Shown here piece after piece: positions 36,256 to 46,040 of a stretch of DNA of 64,000 nt (position 1 is its first letter; every line of letters starts with the position of its first letter). The notes under the pieces were generated by a model. The model ran no database searches, was not told the origin of the DNA, and saw only the letters and a list, made by a program, of their open reading frames with translations. Position numbers and translations under genes: made by a program. Source of the stretch: Riemerella anatipestifer (GTDB taxonomy: Bacteria > Bacteroidota > Bacteroidia > Flavobacteriales > Weeksellaceae); the NCBI RefSeq assembly GCF_009670965.2, contig NZ_CP073239.1:310001-374000 (forward strand). The letters are read 5' to 3'.

Positions 36256-37548
36256 ATGAACCCTTTTATAGAAGAACTTAAATGGCGTGGTTTAGTCCAC
36301 GATATGATGCCTGGCACAGAAGACTTGCTAAATAAAGAAATGACGAAGGCTTATATCGGTTTTGACCCTACAGCCGACTCACTGCATATCGGAAGTTTAA
36401 TTCCTATTAAAATATTGGCTCATTTTCAGCAACATGGGCACAAGCCTATCGCACTAGTAGGTGGTGCTACAGGAATGATTGGAGACCCTTCTGGAAAGTC
36501 TGCAGAAAGAAATCTTTTAGATGAAGCTACATTAAAACATTATGAAGAATGTATCAAAGGTCAGCTTTCTCGTTTATTAGATTTTGAAAGTGATAGCCCT
36601 AACAAAGCAGAACTCGTAAATAATTACGATTGGATGAAATCTATCTCTTTCCTTGAATTTGCTAGAGACATCGGAAAGCACATTACCGTAAATTATATGA
36701 TGGCAAAAGATTCTGTAAAGAAAAGATTTTCTGGCGATGCAGGTGTTGAAGGTATGAGCTTTACGGAGTTTACCTATCAGCTTCTACAAGGGTATGACTT
36801 TCTTCATCTTTACCAAAATCAAGGTGTTAAACTTCAGATGGGAGGTTCAGACCAATGGGGAAATATCACTACCGGTACTGAACTCATTAGAAGAAAAGCA
36901 CAAGGAGAGGCTTATGCACTTACAGTTCCGCTAATTACGAAAGCTGATGGTACCAAATTCGGAAAGAGTGAAGCTGGTGAAAATATTTGGCTAGATGCTA
37001 AAAAGACTTCTCCGTACCGTTTTTATCAGTTTTGGCTTAATGCTACTGATGAAGATGCAGAACGCTTTATTAAATTCTATACTTTCCTTAATAAAGAGGA
37101 AATAGAAGCCCTCATAAACGGGCATAGAGAAGCTCCTCACGAAAGAAAATTACAAAAGAAACTGGCACAAGAAGTAACCTCTTGGGTACACGGAGAAGCA
37201 GAGTATCAAAAAGCGGTTAAGGCTTCTGAAATTCTCTTTGGTCATTCTACAGCAGAGGATTTGGTGGCACTAGATGAGACCACATTTTTGGATATTTTTG
37301 ATGGTGTACCTCAGCAAGAACTATCTAGAAAGGAACTTGTTGGAATAAACATTACCGACTTATTAGCGGATTCAGGTTTTTTAAAATCAAAAGGAGAGGC
37401 TAAAAGAGAACTAAAAGGAAATGCCATTTCTGTCAACAAATCCAAAGTAAATGAGGAGTTTTGTCTATCTGAAAAGGATTTTATAGACGATAAGTTTATT
37501 CTTTTACAAAAAGGGAAAAAGAGTTATTTCATAGTAAAAGCCATTTAA
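36256..37548 (+). CDS. tyrS: tyrosyl-tRNA synthetase
   Basis: Class I aminoacyl-tRNA synthetase, 430 residues. The HIGH motif appears as [11 protein letters not shown], the KMSKS loop as KFGKSE, and the tyrosine-binding region as [13 protein letters not shown] with [12 protein letters not shown]-terminal S4-like domain is present (about 360-430). Probably co-transcribed with the esterase gene 7 bases downstream. Confidence 0.96.
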   Translation: MNPFIEELKWRGLVHDMMPGTEDLLNKEMTKAYIGFDPTADSLHIGSLIPIKILAHFQQHGHKPIALVGGATGMIGDPSGKSAERNLLDEATLKHYEECIKGQLSRLLDFESDSPNKAELVNNYDWMKSISFLEFARDIGKHITVNYMMAKDSVKKRFSGDAGVEGMSFTEFTYQLLQGYDFLHLYQNQGVKLQMGGSDQWGNITTGTELIRRKAQGEAYALTVPLITKADGTKFGKSEAGENIWLDAKKTSPYRFYQFWLNATDEDAERFIKFYTFLNKEEIEALINGHREAPHERKLQKKLAQEVTSWVHGEAEYQKAVKASEILFGHSTAEDLVALDETTFLDIFDGVPQQELSRKELVGINITDLLADSGFLKSKGEAKRELKGNAISVNKSKVNEEFCLSEKDFIDDKFILLQKGKKSYFIVKAI

Positions 37549-37555
37549 TTTTTAA

Positions 37556-38197
37556 ATGATGGATTTGTACCACTTAGTTAGAGAGCCACAGAATATCACC
37601 TCTGAAACTCCAATGCTTGTTCTTCTGCACGGATATGGTAGTAATGAGGAGGATTTGTTTTCATTCGTGCCTAATCTACCAGAAGATTGGCTTATCGTGA
37701 GTTTTAGAGCTCCTAAGTCTACGCCTTATCAAGGTTACGCTTGGTTTGATATTAACCTTATGGACGAAAATAACCTTATAGATGTAGAACAGGCAAAAGT
37801 AGCAATAGAAGAACTTTATACTAATATACAGGCTTTAAAACAGCATTATGGCATTAGTTCTAAAGTTCATTTATGTGGGTTTAGTCAGGGCGGTATGCTA
37901 AGCTATGCTTTGGCATTTAGGTTTCCTTCATTATTTAGTAAAGTAGCTTGTATGAGCTGTTACCCTGAACTAAAATTATTGGAAGGGTATCCAAAATCAA
38001 AAAAGGAAATAGAACATCTTAGATTTTTTGTTTCGCACGGTACAGATGATGTTATTATTCCTTTGGAATGGGGACGAAAGGCAGCCGATTTACTCTATGA
38101 TTTAGGGGCTTATTTTACTTTTAGAGAGTATATGAGTGGACACGGCATCAATCAAAAAAATTATATAGATTTAATGGAATTTATGGGAACACCTTAG
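37556..38197 (+). CDS. phospholipase/carboxylesterase family hydrolase
   Basis: A 213-residue alpha/beta hydrolase. The nucleophile Ser lies in LCGFSQGGMLSYALA, the Asp in SHGTDDVIIPLEWG and the His in MSGHGINQKN. LVLLHGYGSNEEDLF supplies the oxyanion region. No signal peptide, so cytosolic. The substrate is unknown; family members act on short acyl or aryl esters. Start ambiguous between ATG codons at 37556 and 37559. Confidence 0.88.
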   Translation: MMDLYHLVREPQNITSETPMLVLLHGYGSNEEDLFSFVPNLPEDWLIVSFRAPKSTPYQGYAWFDINLMDENNLIDVEQAKVAIEELYTNIQALKQHYGISSKVHLCGFSQGGMLSYALAFRFPSLFSKVACMSCYPELKLLEGYPKSKKEIEHLRFFVSHGTDDVIIPLEWGRKAADLLYDLGAYFTFREYMSGHGINQKNYIDLMEFMGTP

Positions 38198-38215
38198 GCG
38201 TTCCCATTTTTATTT
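38183..38215. terminator. terminator between the esterase gene and purE
   Basis: ATGGGAAC and GTTCCCAT flank CC/GG with a TTA loop, with T-rich sequence after. It overlaps the end of the esterase coding region and lies between convergent genes. Confidence 0.8.
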
Positions 38216-38221
38216 ATTTTT

Positions 38222-38722
38222 TCAATCAAATTGATTAGGGTGCTGAGTTTTAATGTACTCTATACTATCCAATACTTTATTTTTTAAACTTTCTTGATAA
38301 TTTTCTAATGAATTAGAAATACTTTCGTCCGCTGAGCCTAAAATTTTGGCAGCTAGTATTCCAGCATTAGTGGCTCCGTTAAGAGCTACCGTTGCTACAG
38401 GTATTCCCGAAGGCATTTGTAATATAGATAGTACCGAATCCCAGCCATCAATAGAATTACTACTAAGTATTGGCACTCCAATTACAGGAAGTGTAGTACA
38501 ACTTGCCACCATACCTGGGAGGTGAGCCGCTCCACCAGCTCCCGCTATAATAACTTTAAGACCTCTTTCTTTAGCGGTTTTAGCATAATCAAACATTCTT
38601 TCTGGAGTTCTGTGTGCAGACACCACCGTAAGTTCATACGGTATCTCCATAGATTGTAAAAAATCTGCTGCTTGTTGCATTATTGGTAAATCGCTTTGGC
38701 TGCCCATAATAATTCCTACCAT
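38222..38722 (-). CDS. purE: N5-carboxyaminoimidazole ribonucleotide mutase
   Basis: Purine synthesis: converts N5-CAIR to CAIR. 166 residues, class I PurE. Visible are [13 protein letters not shown], the substrate loop [10 protein letters not shown] and [14 protein letters not shown]. Lies 28 bases after purK and completes the two-enzyme route. Confidence 0.95.
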   Translation of the reverse strand: MVGIIMGSQSDLPIMQQAADFLQSMEIPYELTVVSAHRTPERMFDYAKTAKERGLKVIIAGAGGAAHLPGMVASCTTLPVIGVPILSSNSIDGWDSVLSILQMPSGIPVATVALNGATNAGILAAKILGSADESISNSLENYQESLKNKVLDSIEYIKTQHPNQFD

Positions 38723-38750
38723 TCTTTATTCTTTTTATATAAAATTAGAT

Positions 38751-39860
38751 TTATTTAGCACTTACTTTTACTAATGCTTTAATTTCGGTTAATTCTTGTA
38801 TCAACTGTTCCCTACTATCAGACAAAACATTAATGTGTCCCATTTTTCTACCAGGTTTCGTTTCCTTTTTCCCGTAAAGATGAACATAGGTGTTGGGGCG
38901 TTTTAGCACTTCATCCAAACCTTTATAAACTACTGCTCCAGAAGCATTTTCTTCTCCCACCAAATTCAGCATACCCGAAAATCCTCTAGTGGTAACTTCA
39001 GCGAGTGGTAAGTTTTTTATCACTCTATAAAATTGTTCAAACTGTGAGTTGTAATTGCCTTCTTGAGTTTGATGCCCACTATTATGCAAACGAGGAGCCG
39101 TTTCATTTACCCATACTTGCCCTTCTTTATCTAAAAATAATTCTATGGCAAAAAGTCCAGCAGAATCAGTGGCAGATATAAACTTAGAAACAATAGCATC
39201 TATTTGTAATTGAGTGTCTTCTGATATAAATGCAGGACAAATATTAAAATCTAAAAGGTTGAGCTTAGGGTCTGCCACCATTTCCGTTACTGGGAAAGTT
39301 TTTATTTCTCCGTTTTCGTTTTTAGCAACGATGACTGAAAGCTCTTTATCAATATCTACCAATTTTTCTAAAACAGAAGGTGCGTCCCAAAGTTTAGTTA
39401 AATCGTTCTCATTTTTAATGACTTGTACCCCTTTACCATCATAGCCTCCTTTGTCCAATTTCTGAACAAAAGGAAACGGAAAATCCACTTCCAAAGCATT
39501 ATGAATGATTTGAAAATCAGGTGTTGGAATTTGATGTTTTTGGTAAAATAATTTTTGAAGCGTTTTATGTTGTATAATTTTAATAATGCTAGAGCTGGGA
39601 ACAACTTTAACGCCTTGCTGCTCCAGTTGTTCTAGAGCCTCTGTATTGATGTGTTCTATCTCTATGGTAACAATATCTTTATCTTTACCAAAATTGAGTA
39701 CAGTTTCGTAATCATTAAAATCACCTTGCGTAAGATTTGAAATAGACGCACAAGAACATTCAAGGCTAGGGTCTAGGGTATAAAAATCGTCATCATATTT
39801 CAGAGCTTCTTGTATTAACATTCTTCCTAGCTGTCCGCCTCCTAAAATTCCTATTTTCAT
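38751..39860 (-). CDS. purK: N5-carboxyaminoimidazole ribonucleotide synthase
   Basis: ATP-grasp enzyme making N5-CAIR from AIR and bicarbonate, 369 residues. The N-terminal GILGGGQLGRMLIQEA, ATP-grasp PFVQKLDKGGYDGKGVQ and the metal site FLDKEGQVWVNETAPRLHNS are visible. Adjacent to purE, with a VOC gene upstream; probably part of the acyl-CoA ligase to purE operon. Confidence 0.95.
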   Translation of the reverse strand: MKIGILGGGQLGRMLIQEALKYDDDFYTLDPSLECSCASISNLTQGDFNDYETVLNFGKDKDIVTIEIEHINTEALEQLEQQGVKVVPSSSIIKIIQHKTLQKLFYQKHQIPTPDFQIIHNALEVDFPFPFVQKLDKGGYDGKGVQVIKNENDLTKLWDAPSVLEKLVDIDKELSVIVAKNENGEIKTFPVTEMVADPKLNLLDFNICPAFISEDTQLQIDAIVSKFISATDSAGLFAIELFLDKEGQVWVNETAPRLHNSGHQTQEGNYNSQFEQFYRVIKNLPLAEVTTRGFSGMLNLVGEENASGAVVYKGLDEVLKRPNTYVHLYGKKETKPGRKMGHINVLSDSREQLIQELTEIKALVKVSAK

Positions 39861-39893
39861 TTTGTTACTTTTATTATGATTTATTTGGATATT

Positions 39894-40271
39894 TTACTTT
39901 TCGTAGAATTCTATCGGAAGTCCATCTGGGTCTTGCGTGAAAAAGAACTTTTTATTCGTCCATTCATCTACCCGAATAGCTTCACAACTGATATTTAATT
40001 TTAGTAACTTCTCTCTTTGCTCCTCCACAGAGTCCACAGAAAAAGCCAAATGTCTTAATCCACACGCCTCTGGTCTGGTAAGTCTTTTAGGAGGATCAGG
40101 GAATGAAAAAAGTTCAATAACATAATCACTACCAATGCCTAAATCCAATTTATAGGAGTTTCTTTCTTCTCTATAAACTTCTTGTAGAATATTTAACCCT
40201 AAAACTTCGGTATAAAAAGATTTTGAAACCGAATAATCAGAGCAAATAATGGCAATGTGATGAAGTTTCAT
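39894..40271 (-). CDS. VOC-family protein, glyoxalase I-like (YaeR/GloA2 type)
   Basis: A single VOC domain of 125 residues. Metal ligands expected at H in MKLHHIAIICSDY, E in YVIELFSFP, H in GLRHLAFSVD and E in GLPIEFYEK. Family members are glyoxalase-like or of unknown substrate. It lies in a tight minus-strand cluster between mvaD (15 bases) and purK (33 bases). Confidence 0.85.
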   Translation of the reverse strand: MKLHHIAIICSDYSVSKSFYTEVLGLNILQEVYREERNSYKLDLGIGSDYVIELFSFPDPPKRLTRPEACGLRHLAFSVDSVEEQREKLLKLNISCEAIRVDEWTNKKFFFTQDPDGLPIEFYEK

Positions 40272-40286
40272 TTAATTTTTAAAAAT

Positions 40287-41345
40287 TTAAAAATCTATAC
40301 TGTCTTTTACTACTTTTCCATTTTGGGTATGAGGTAATAATTCTTTTTCAATAAAAGTAGTTATTTTTTCAGCCTCTTGATTTTCAGGGAAAAGCAAATG
40401 CACATTAGCACCAGCGTCTAGGGTAAAGAATAACGGCAATCCTGTTGATTTTCTAAATTCCCAAATTTTATTGATGACCTCTAAAGTACCTGTTTTCATA
40501 AGGATAAATGCAGGTTCACTCATCATCATCATAGCGTGTAGTGTAAGGGCTTCGTGCTCTACTAGGGTAATGAATTTTTCTAAATCTCCAGACTTCAAAA
40601 TTTCTTTTAGTGGAACAAAGTTTTCCCTAGCCTCCTGAAAGCGTCTTTCAGCGTAAGGGTTGGTATTCATTAGCCCGTGTCCTACGGTAGAGGATACGCT
40701 CTTTTGCCCTTCGTGAATAAGTAATACCCAATCGTTAAACTTTCTAAATACTTCAGCAACTTTTTCCGTAGGATAGGGTACAGCAAATAAGTCAGAGCTG
40801 CTCTCCACTTCTGGTGTTTCTCCCCAAACCACTAAGCCGTTGTATAAACTTCTACAAGCACTTCCGCTTCCTAATCTAGCTAAAAAACTAGCTTTTTTCA
40901 ACCTGAAATCGTGGGTTGTAGCTTCTTTAGAAAAAGCCTCATCTATCTTCATTAAACATTTGGCTATCGCTCCAAACCCCGATGCCGAACTGGCGATTCC
41001 TGAACTATGAGGAAAAGTATTTTCAGTTCTAATTTCGTAGCTTCCGCTAAGAATCCAAGGGAGATAAGGCTCAATAGTTTTAAAATATTTTTCTATTTTA
41101 GATGAAAATTGAGTTTCTTCCTTTCCCGCCAAGTAAGTCTTTACTCCAAAAGGTTCATCAGCATTAAAAACGATATTGGTAGTTGTTTTAGCATTATTTA
41201 GTGTAAAACTGATGCTAGGGTTAGCAGGTATTTGTTGTGCATACTTTCCCCAATATTTTATCAAAGCAATATTGGACGGACAAGTCTCGGAAACTTGTAT
41301 GTTTTTGACTTCAAAATCTGGCGTTCCTAAAAATTGTTCTAACAT
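40287..41345 (-). CDS. mvaD: diphosphomevalonate decarboxylase
   Basis: Mevalonate pathway: makes isopentenyl diphosphate. 352 residues of the GHMP kinase superfamily. SNIALIKYWGK is the substrate motif, PHSSGIASSASGFGAIA the ATP-binding loop, and FTLDAGANVHLLFP carries the catalytic Asp. Its presence shows that this organism makes isoprenoids through mevalonate, typical of many flavobacteria. Located 35 bases after the acyl-CoA ligase gene. Confidence 0.93.
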   Translation of the reverse strand: MLEQFLGTPDFEVKNIQVSETCPSNIALIKYWGKYAQQIPANPSISFTLNNAKTTTNIVFNADEPFGVKTYLAGKEETQFSSKIEKYFKTIEPYLPWILSGSYEIRTENTFPHSSGIASSASGFGAIAKCLMKIDEAFSKEATTHDFRLKKASFLARLGSGSACRSLYNGLVVWGETPEVESSSDLFAVPYPTEKVAEVFRKFNDWVLLIHEGQKSVSSTVGHGLMNTNPYAERRFQEARENFVPLKEILKSGDLEKFITLVEHEALTLHAMMMMSEPAFILMKTGTLEVINKIWEFRKSTGLPLFFTLDAGANVHLLFPENQEAEKITTFIEKELLPHTQNGKVVKDSIDF

Positions 41346-41380
41346 AAAATTTAATTATTAAAGTTAAAATACTTTAAAAA

Positions 41381-43138
41381 TTAAGCATACAACTGCTCTA
41401 TTAAGTTACTGTATTTAGACATTACTACATTTCTTTTAACCTTAAGCGTTGGGGTAATCTCTCCTGTATGAATTTCAAACTCACTAGGAAGTAATACAAA
41501 TTTTTTAACTCTCTCAAATGCAGATAGCTCTTTCTGAATATCATGTAATATATCATGATAAAACTGAGTTATTTTTTCGGAAGAGACAATTTCATTCCAA
41601 TCGGTCATAGACAACTTCATAGCTTTTACCTTCTCTTTCAGTGCTTCAAAGTTAGGAACTATAACTGCCGTTACAAAAGGTCTGCCTTCTGCCACTACCA
41701 TAGCTTGTTGAATGTAGTTGCTGTTGGTTAATATATTTTCTATGACCTGTGGTGTAATATATTTACCATTGGAAGTTTTCATTAAATCTTTGATACGGTC
41801 AGTAATTTTTAAAGTACCATTCTCTATAACTCCAGCGTCTCCTGTTCGGAACCAACCGTCCTCAGTAAAGGCTTTGGCAGTTTCTTCTGGAAGGTTATAG
41901 TATCCTTTCATCACCCCACTACCTTTAACTAAAATTTCGTTGTTTTCACCTATTTTTATTTGTGTGTCACCTATCGGGATACCTGCAGTTTCGTATTCGT
42001 AATTGTATGCAGGGAAACAAGTTAAAGTAGCTGTAGTTTCAGTAAGACCATAGCCTACGGTAATATGGACCCCCATAGCATCAAAAAATTTAAGAATCTC
42101 AGGAGATATAGAAGCACCACCGCAAGGCATAAACCAAAGATTACCACCTAATTTCTGTTTTATTTTACTAAATACCAGTTTATTGGCTATTTTATTTTTA
42201 AGCTCCAATCCAAATGGTACGGATTTCCCTTGTCGTCTGTACTCACTACATTGCGTGCCTATATTGAGTGCCCAGTCAAAAATTTTCTTTTTGATAGAAG
42301 AGCCTTTCTCCACCATTTCTCTAAGAGCCCCATAAATTTTCTGATAAAACCTAGGTACAGCACACATCATTGTTGGTTTAACCTCTTCTAAAGCATGAGC
42401 TATAAGTTTCGTATTTTCTAAAAAAGAAACCTTAGCTCCTCTGCTAAGACAATACAATGTCCAACTTCTTTCAAAAATGTGGCTCAGTGGTAAAAAAGCT
42501 AAAGACGTTTCATTTTCAAAATTTTTGAATTTGAAGAAATCAGTGTGAGCTTGAAAGCAATCTATTAAATTTCCGTGAGTAAGCATCACTCCTTTAGGTG
42601 TACCTGAAGTACCTGAAGTGTAAAGTATTGTGGAAAGATCGCTTTTATCTCTTGGGTAAACTTCAAAGTCTTCGCTTCCTTTTTGAGTTAAATTTTCTAA
42701 ATGAATGCTATTAGTATGTCTTAATACTATGTGTTTTTTTGCTGCCACTATAAATTTCAAAGAAGACACTTCATTCATTATCTCAGAACAAATATCGTAC
42801 TGCTCCTGATTCCCAACTAGTACTACCGAAGCTTCAGAATCTTGTAAGCAATATTGTACCTGTTGCTTTCCGTTGGTACTATAGATAGGCACACTTATAG
42901 CACCTAAGGATAAAACCGCCAAATCGAAGATAATCCACTCTGCTGAATTATCAGAATAAATAGCAACTTTAGAACCTTCCTTCACCCCTTTCTCTTTAAG
43001 GGCATTAGCGGTTTTAAAGATGGTTCTTTTAAACATAGTCCAACTAAGCGATTTCCATTCATCATATTTCTTAAAACCAATGGCAGGTTTAGAGAGATAT
43101 TTCTCAGCATTAACACTTACAAACGCAGCTAAATTCAT
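41381..43138 (-). CDS. long-chain acyl-CoA ligase (AMP-forming)
   Basis: A 585-residue ANL-superfamily enzyme activating fatty acids. Core motifs: STILYTSGTSGTPKGV (P-loop-like), TVGYGLTETTATLT and WFRTGDAGVIENGTLKITD, then DLMKTSNGKYITP. First gene of a minus-strand cluster through mvaD to purE. The exact acyl chain is unknown. Confidence 0.88.
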   Translation of the reverse strand: MNLAAFVSVNAEKYLSKPAIGFKKYDEWKSLSWTMFKRTIFKTANALKEKGVKEGSKVAIYSDNSAEWIIFDLAVLSLGAISVPIYSTNGKQQVQYCLQDSEASVVLVGNQEQYDICSEIMNEVSSLKFIVAAKKHIVLRHTNSIHLENLTQKGSEDFEVYPRDKSDLSTILYTSGTSGTPKGVMLTHGNLIDCFQAHTDFFKFKNFENETSLAFLPLSHIFERSWTLYCLSRGAKVSFLENTKLIAHALEEVKPTMMCAVPRFYQKIYGALREMVEKGSSIKKKIFDWALNIGTQCSEYRRQGKSVPFGLELKNKIANKLVFSKIKQKLGGNLWFMPCGGASISPEILKFFDAMGVHITVGYGLTETTATLTCFPAYNYEYETAGIPIGDTQIKIGENNEILVKGSGVMKGYYNLPEETAKAFTEDGWFRTGDAGVIENGTLKITDRIKDLMKTSNGKYITPQVIENILTNSNYIQQAMVVAEGRPFVTAVIVPNFEALKEKVKAMKLSMTDWNEIVSSEKITQFYHDILHDIQKELSAFERVKKFVLLPSEFEIHTGEITPTLKVKRNVVMSKYSNLIEQLYA

Positions 43139-43419
43139 TTAAAATTAAGTTTAAAATTGTATATTCAAAATAAGTGCCTAAAGGTAGGCATTTTTTTCGA
43201 AAAATAAATCTTGCAAATATTGATTTATTAATGTAACAAACTCATCATACTTAAAAAAAATAGGATTTAGCACATCACAACTATACACCTGTTAATCAAT
43301 ATCTTAAATTTATAATGATTTTATTTTAAATATGAGATTAAACAAAGCATCAATTTATCCTCAATTTTGGAATAATAATTGTTTATTTTGCACTACAATA
43401 ATTTATCAAAACAACACCT

Positions 43420-44232
43420 ATGAAAATTAAAACTTTATTAGGAGCGAGTGTCTTAACTTTAGGATTAGTAGCATGTGCTACCAATCCTCTTACAGGAAGA
43501 AAATCTTTCCAATTTATGGATAATAGCCAACTGGCTAGCATGTCGTTAGAACAGTACCAATCTACACTATCAAAAGCCAAAGTTATATCAGGAACTACAG
43601 AGGCTAGACAAGTGAAAAATGTAGGATTAAGAATTAAAAATGCTGCAGAGAATTATTACCGTTCAATCGGAAGAGAAGGAGATTTAGCATCGTATCAGTG
43701 GGAATTTAATTTAATAGATGATAAACAACTAAATGCTTGGTGTATGCCTGGTGGAAAGGTAGCTTTCTACACTGGAATAATGCCTATATGTAAAAACGAA
43801 ACAGGGGTAGCAGTAGTTATGGGTCACGAAGTAGCTCATGCATTAGCAGGACATGGAAACGAAAGAATATCATCAGCAATGGTAGCACAGGGCTTAGGCA
43901 TGGTAGCTGGAGCAAGTATAAAAAATCAAGCTTTAAGACAAGTATTCTCGGTAGCTTATCCTCTAGGTTCTCAGGCAGCACAACTTGCTTATGGAAGAAA
44001 ACAAGAGTTAGAAGCTGACGAGATGGGCTTATACATTATGGCTATGGCTGGTTATGACCCAAGAGAAGCTCAGCCTTTCTGGCAAAGAATGGAGTCTGCA
44101 TCTGGAGGAAGTGCTTCTAGACAACCAGAGTTTCTATCTACCCACCCAAACCCTGAACACAGAAGAGCTGATATACAGCTACATTTACCTAAAGCGTTAG
44201 AATATTATAAAACTGCAGGAGGTAAAATATAG
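43420..44232 (+). CDS. M48-family zinc metallopeptidase, lipoprotein
   Basis: A 270-residue lipoprotein: signal peptide with lipobox LVAC (C19). The HExxH motif is H136-E137-H140 in VVMGHEVAHALAGH; a third ligand Glu follows in QELEADEMGLYIM. It resembles the YcaL/LoiP group of periplasmic M48 peptidases used in outer-membrane quality control, but without the usual fused repeats. Single gene; the spacer upstream is 281 bases of AT-rich sequence with no clear promoter. Confidence 0.88.
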   Translation: MKIKTLLGASVLTLGLVACATNPLTGRKSFQFMDNSQLASMSLEQYQSTLSKAKVISGTTEARQVKNVGLRIKNAAENYYRSIGREGDLASYQWEFNLIDDKQLNAWCMPGGKVAFYTGIMPICKNETGVAVVMGHEVAHALAGHGNERISSAMVAQGLGMVAGASIKNQALRQVFSVAYPLGSQAAQLAYGRKQELEADEMGLYIMAMAGYDPREAQPFWQRMESASGGSASRQPEFLSTHPNPEHRRADIQLHLPKALEYYKTAGGKI

Positions 44233-44251
44233 TTATTCGAGTTAATTTTCT

Positions 44252-44259
44252 TATCTTTG
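44252..44259 (+). promoter_or_regulatory. -7 promoter element of the small membrane protein gene
   Basis: TATCTTTG matches TAnnTTTG, 25 bases before the ATG at 44285. Confidence 0.55.
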
Positions 44260-44284
44260 GGAAGTAAATAAATTCACTTTGATT

Positions 44285-44578
44285 ATGAAAAGTTTAACAA
44301 CTGTAGGAATTATACTTTTAACTGTCGCTGCTCTTTTATTTTATTTCACAACTGACTTTAAAATAGAGCTTTCTCATCTTATAGGAGTTTTGGGCGGTAT
44401 CGGTATCGGTCTCATTATTGGTGGGGTTATAGGATACATTAGCAAAGGTAGTGCCGTGAGAGAAGCTGCTAAAAGAAAAGAATTTGAGCGACTACAGAAA
44501 GAGAAAATTGAAATAGAAAGACAAGCTGCAGAATTAGCCGCACAACAAAATACTTACAACAAAAATACTCAGAGTTAA
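44285..44578 (+). CDS. small membrane protein with coiled coil
   Basis: 97 residues: two membrane segments (about 5-22 and 32-54, the second with GGIGIGLIIGG) followed by a charged helical tail (REAAKRKEFERLQKEKIEIE) likely forming a coiled coil. No family is firmly recognised; it is similar in plan to small membrane-anchored stress proteins. The ATG at 44285 is preferred to a TTG at 44279. A terminator overlaps its stop codon. Confidence 0.65.
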   Translation: MKSLTTVGIILLTVAALLFYFTTDFKIELSHLIGVLGGIGIGLIIGGVIGYISKGSAVREAAKRKEFERLQKEKIEIERQAAELAAQQNTYNKNTQS

Positions 44579-44593
44579 TCTCTGAGTATTTTT
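44561..44593. terminator. terminator between the small membrane protein gene and the porin gene
   Basis: AAAAATACTCAGAG, loop TTAAT, CTCTGAGTATTTTT: a perfect 14-bp stem overlapping the stop codon of the plus-strand gene and facing the convergent porin gene. Confidence 0.88.
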
Positions 44594-44627
44594 TTGTTTC
44601 TTATTAAAAAAAATAAAAAGGTGTGTA

Positions 44628-45251
44628 TTAAAACTGATAACCTAAACCTACAATAAAGAAGCTAGGACGGTTGTCATATCTTACCACTTCATCTGTACTA
44701 CTAGATACTGTTCTTATAAAATCTCTTTGATCTTTAGAGAAAGCTCCTTCGTAACGAGCATTGAAAACGAAATCGGATACTCTTACATTAGCACCTATCT
44801 GATAGCCTACTGTAAATGTTTTAGAAATATTCTCTTTAAAATCTTTAAAAGTTTGCTCTGAAGTCAAGTTATAAGAAGCTACAGGTCCTGTAAATAAGCT
44901 TAGTTTTTCGCCCAAAATGTTATAACCTACTAAAACAGGGACATCTAGTCTATCACTTTTAGCTTTTAATTCTAAATCACCTAAAGATGTTTTGCTACCA
45001 AATTGTGTATAGTAAACCTCTGGCATTAAAAATAATGAAGTAATAGGTAAATTAATTTTAGCAGATAAACCAATGTTAAAACCTGTAATGTTATTACCTT
45101 TAGTATTTAATGATTCAGAAATGTTATCCTTTAAATCTGACCAGCTTGGAGAACTAGCGTTAAGTAATGCGTTAGCTCTTACCCCAAAACTCACTTGCCC
45201 CATCATCAAAGATGAAGCTGCAATAGCTAAACCTACGAATACTTTTTTCAT
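44628..45251 (-). CDS. small outer-membrane beta-barrel protein (porin-like)
   Basis: 207 residues with a signal peptide (MKKVFVGLAIAASSLMMGQ). Beta-strand pattern with Gly and aromatic residues, ending in the outer-membrane signature FFIVGLGYQF. Fits the small outer-membrane beta-barrel family common in Bacteroidota. It begins 12 bases after mlaF, so it is probably co-transcribed with the Mla lipid transporter genes. Function unknown. Confidence 0.8.
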   Translation of the reverse strand: MKKVFVGLAIAASSLMMGQVSFGVRANALLNASSPSWSDLKDNISESLNTKGNNITGFNIGLSAKINLPITSLFLMPEVYYTQFGSKTSLGDLELKAKSDRLDVPVLVGYNILGEKLSLFTGPVASYNLTSEQTFKDFKENISKTFTVGYQIGANVRVSDFVFNARYEGAFSKDQRDFIRTVSSSTDEVVRYDNRPSFFIVGLGYQF

Positions 45252-45263
45252 AATGTTTTATTT

Positions 45264-46040
45264 TTATAAATTAGTTTGATTATTTCTTAACATTGTTTCC
45301 CTTACTTGCTTAAACAAAGCCGAAGAATAAACAAAATCTATCAAATGTTCATTTTCTGCTTTGATAATAAGGTCTTTGTTACCTTCCCACTCTTTAACAC
45401 CTTTTCTTAAATAAACTATTTTCTCACCTATAGTAAGTACAGAGTTCATATCGTGAGTGTTAATAATCGTCGTCGTATTATATTCCTCTGTAATTTCTTT
45501 TATAAGCTCATCTATCACAATGGCGGTGTTAGGGTCTAAACCAGAATTTGGTTCGTCACAAAAGAGATATTTTGGATTGTTTACAATTGCTCTAGCGATT
45601 GCCACTCGTTTTTGCATTCCGCCTGATATTTCGGAAGGAAATTTGGTGTTAGCATTTTCTAAATGAACTCTTCCAATTACTTCCTTTACTCTTTTTCTTT
45701 TTTCGGTATAAGTAAGATTAGTAAACATATCCAAAGGGAAAGATATATTTTCTTCTACCGTCATAGAGTCAAATAAAGCACTTCCTTGGAACACTGTTCC
45801 TATCTCAGAACGAATTTCTTGTTTCTCCGTTCGTCCCATAATGCTTAAATTCCTTCCATCAAATAAAATATCTCCTGAAGAAGGATCAAAAACATTGAGT
45901 AAACACTTCAAAAATACTGTCTTACCAGAACCCGATTGACCAATGACAAGGTTTATTTTTCCTGTTTCAAAAGTAGTAGTAATCCCTTTGAGAACCTCTA
46001 CATCATTAAAACTTTTTCTTAAATCTTTAACTTCAATCAT
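45264..46040 (-). CDS. mlaF: ABC transporter ATPase of an Mla-type lipid transport system
   Basis: 258 residues, ATP-binding subunit at the cytosolic side of the inner membrane. Walker A (IGQSGSGKTVF), signature (EISGGMQKRVAIARA) and Walker B (YLFCDEPNSGLDP) are visible. MIEVKDLRKSF at 46040 is chosen as the start, because it overlaps the mlaE stop by one base (TAATG) and matches the family. With MlaE it likely energises phospholipid transport that maintains outer-membrane asymmetry. Confidence 0.88.
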   Translation of the reverse strand: MIEVKDLRKSFNDVEVLKGITTTFETGKINLVIGQSGSGKTVFLKCLLNVFDPSSGDILFDGRNLSIMGRTEKQEIRSEIGTVFQGSALFDSMTVEENISFPLDMFTNLTYTEKRKRVKEVIGRVHLENANTKFPSEISGGMQKRVAIARAIVNNPKYLFCDEPNSGLDPNTAIVIDELIKEITEEYNTTTIINTHDMNSVLTIGEKIVYLRKGVKEWEGNKDLIIKAENEHLIDFVYSSALFKQVRETMLRNNQTNL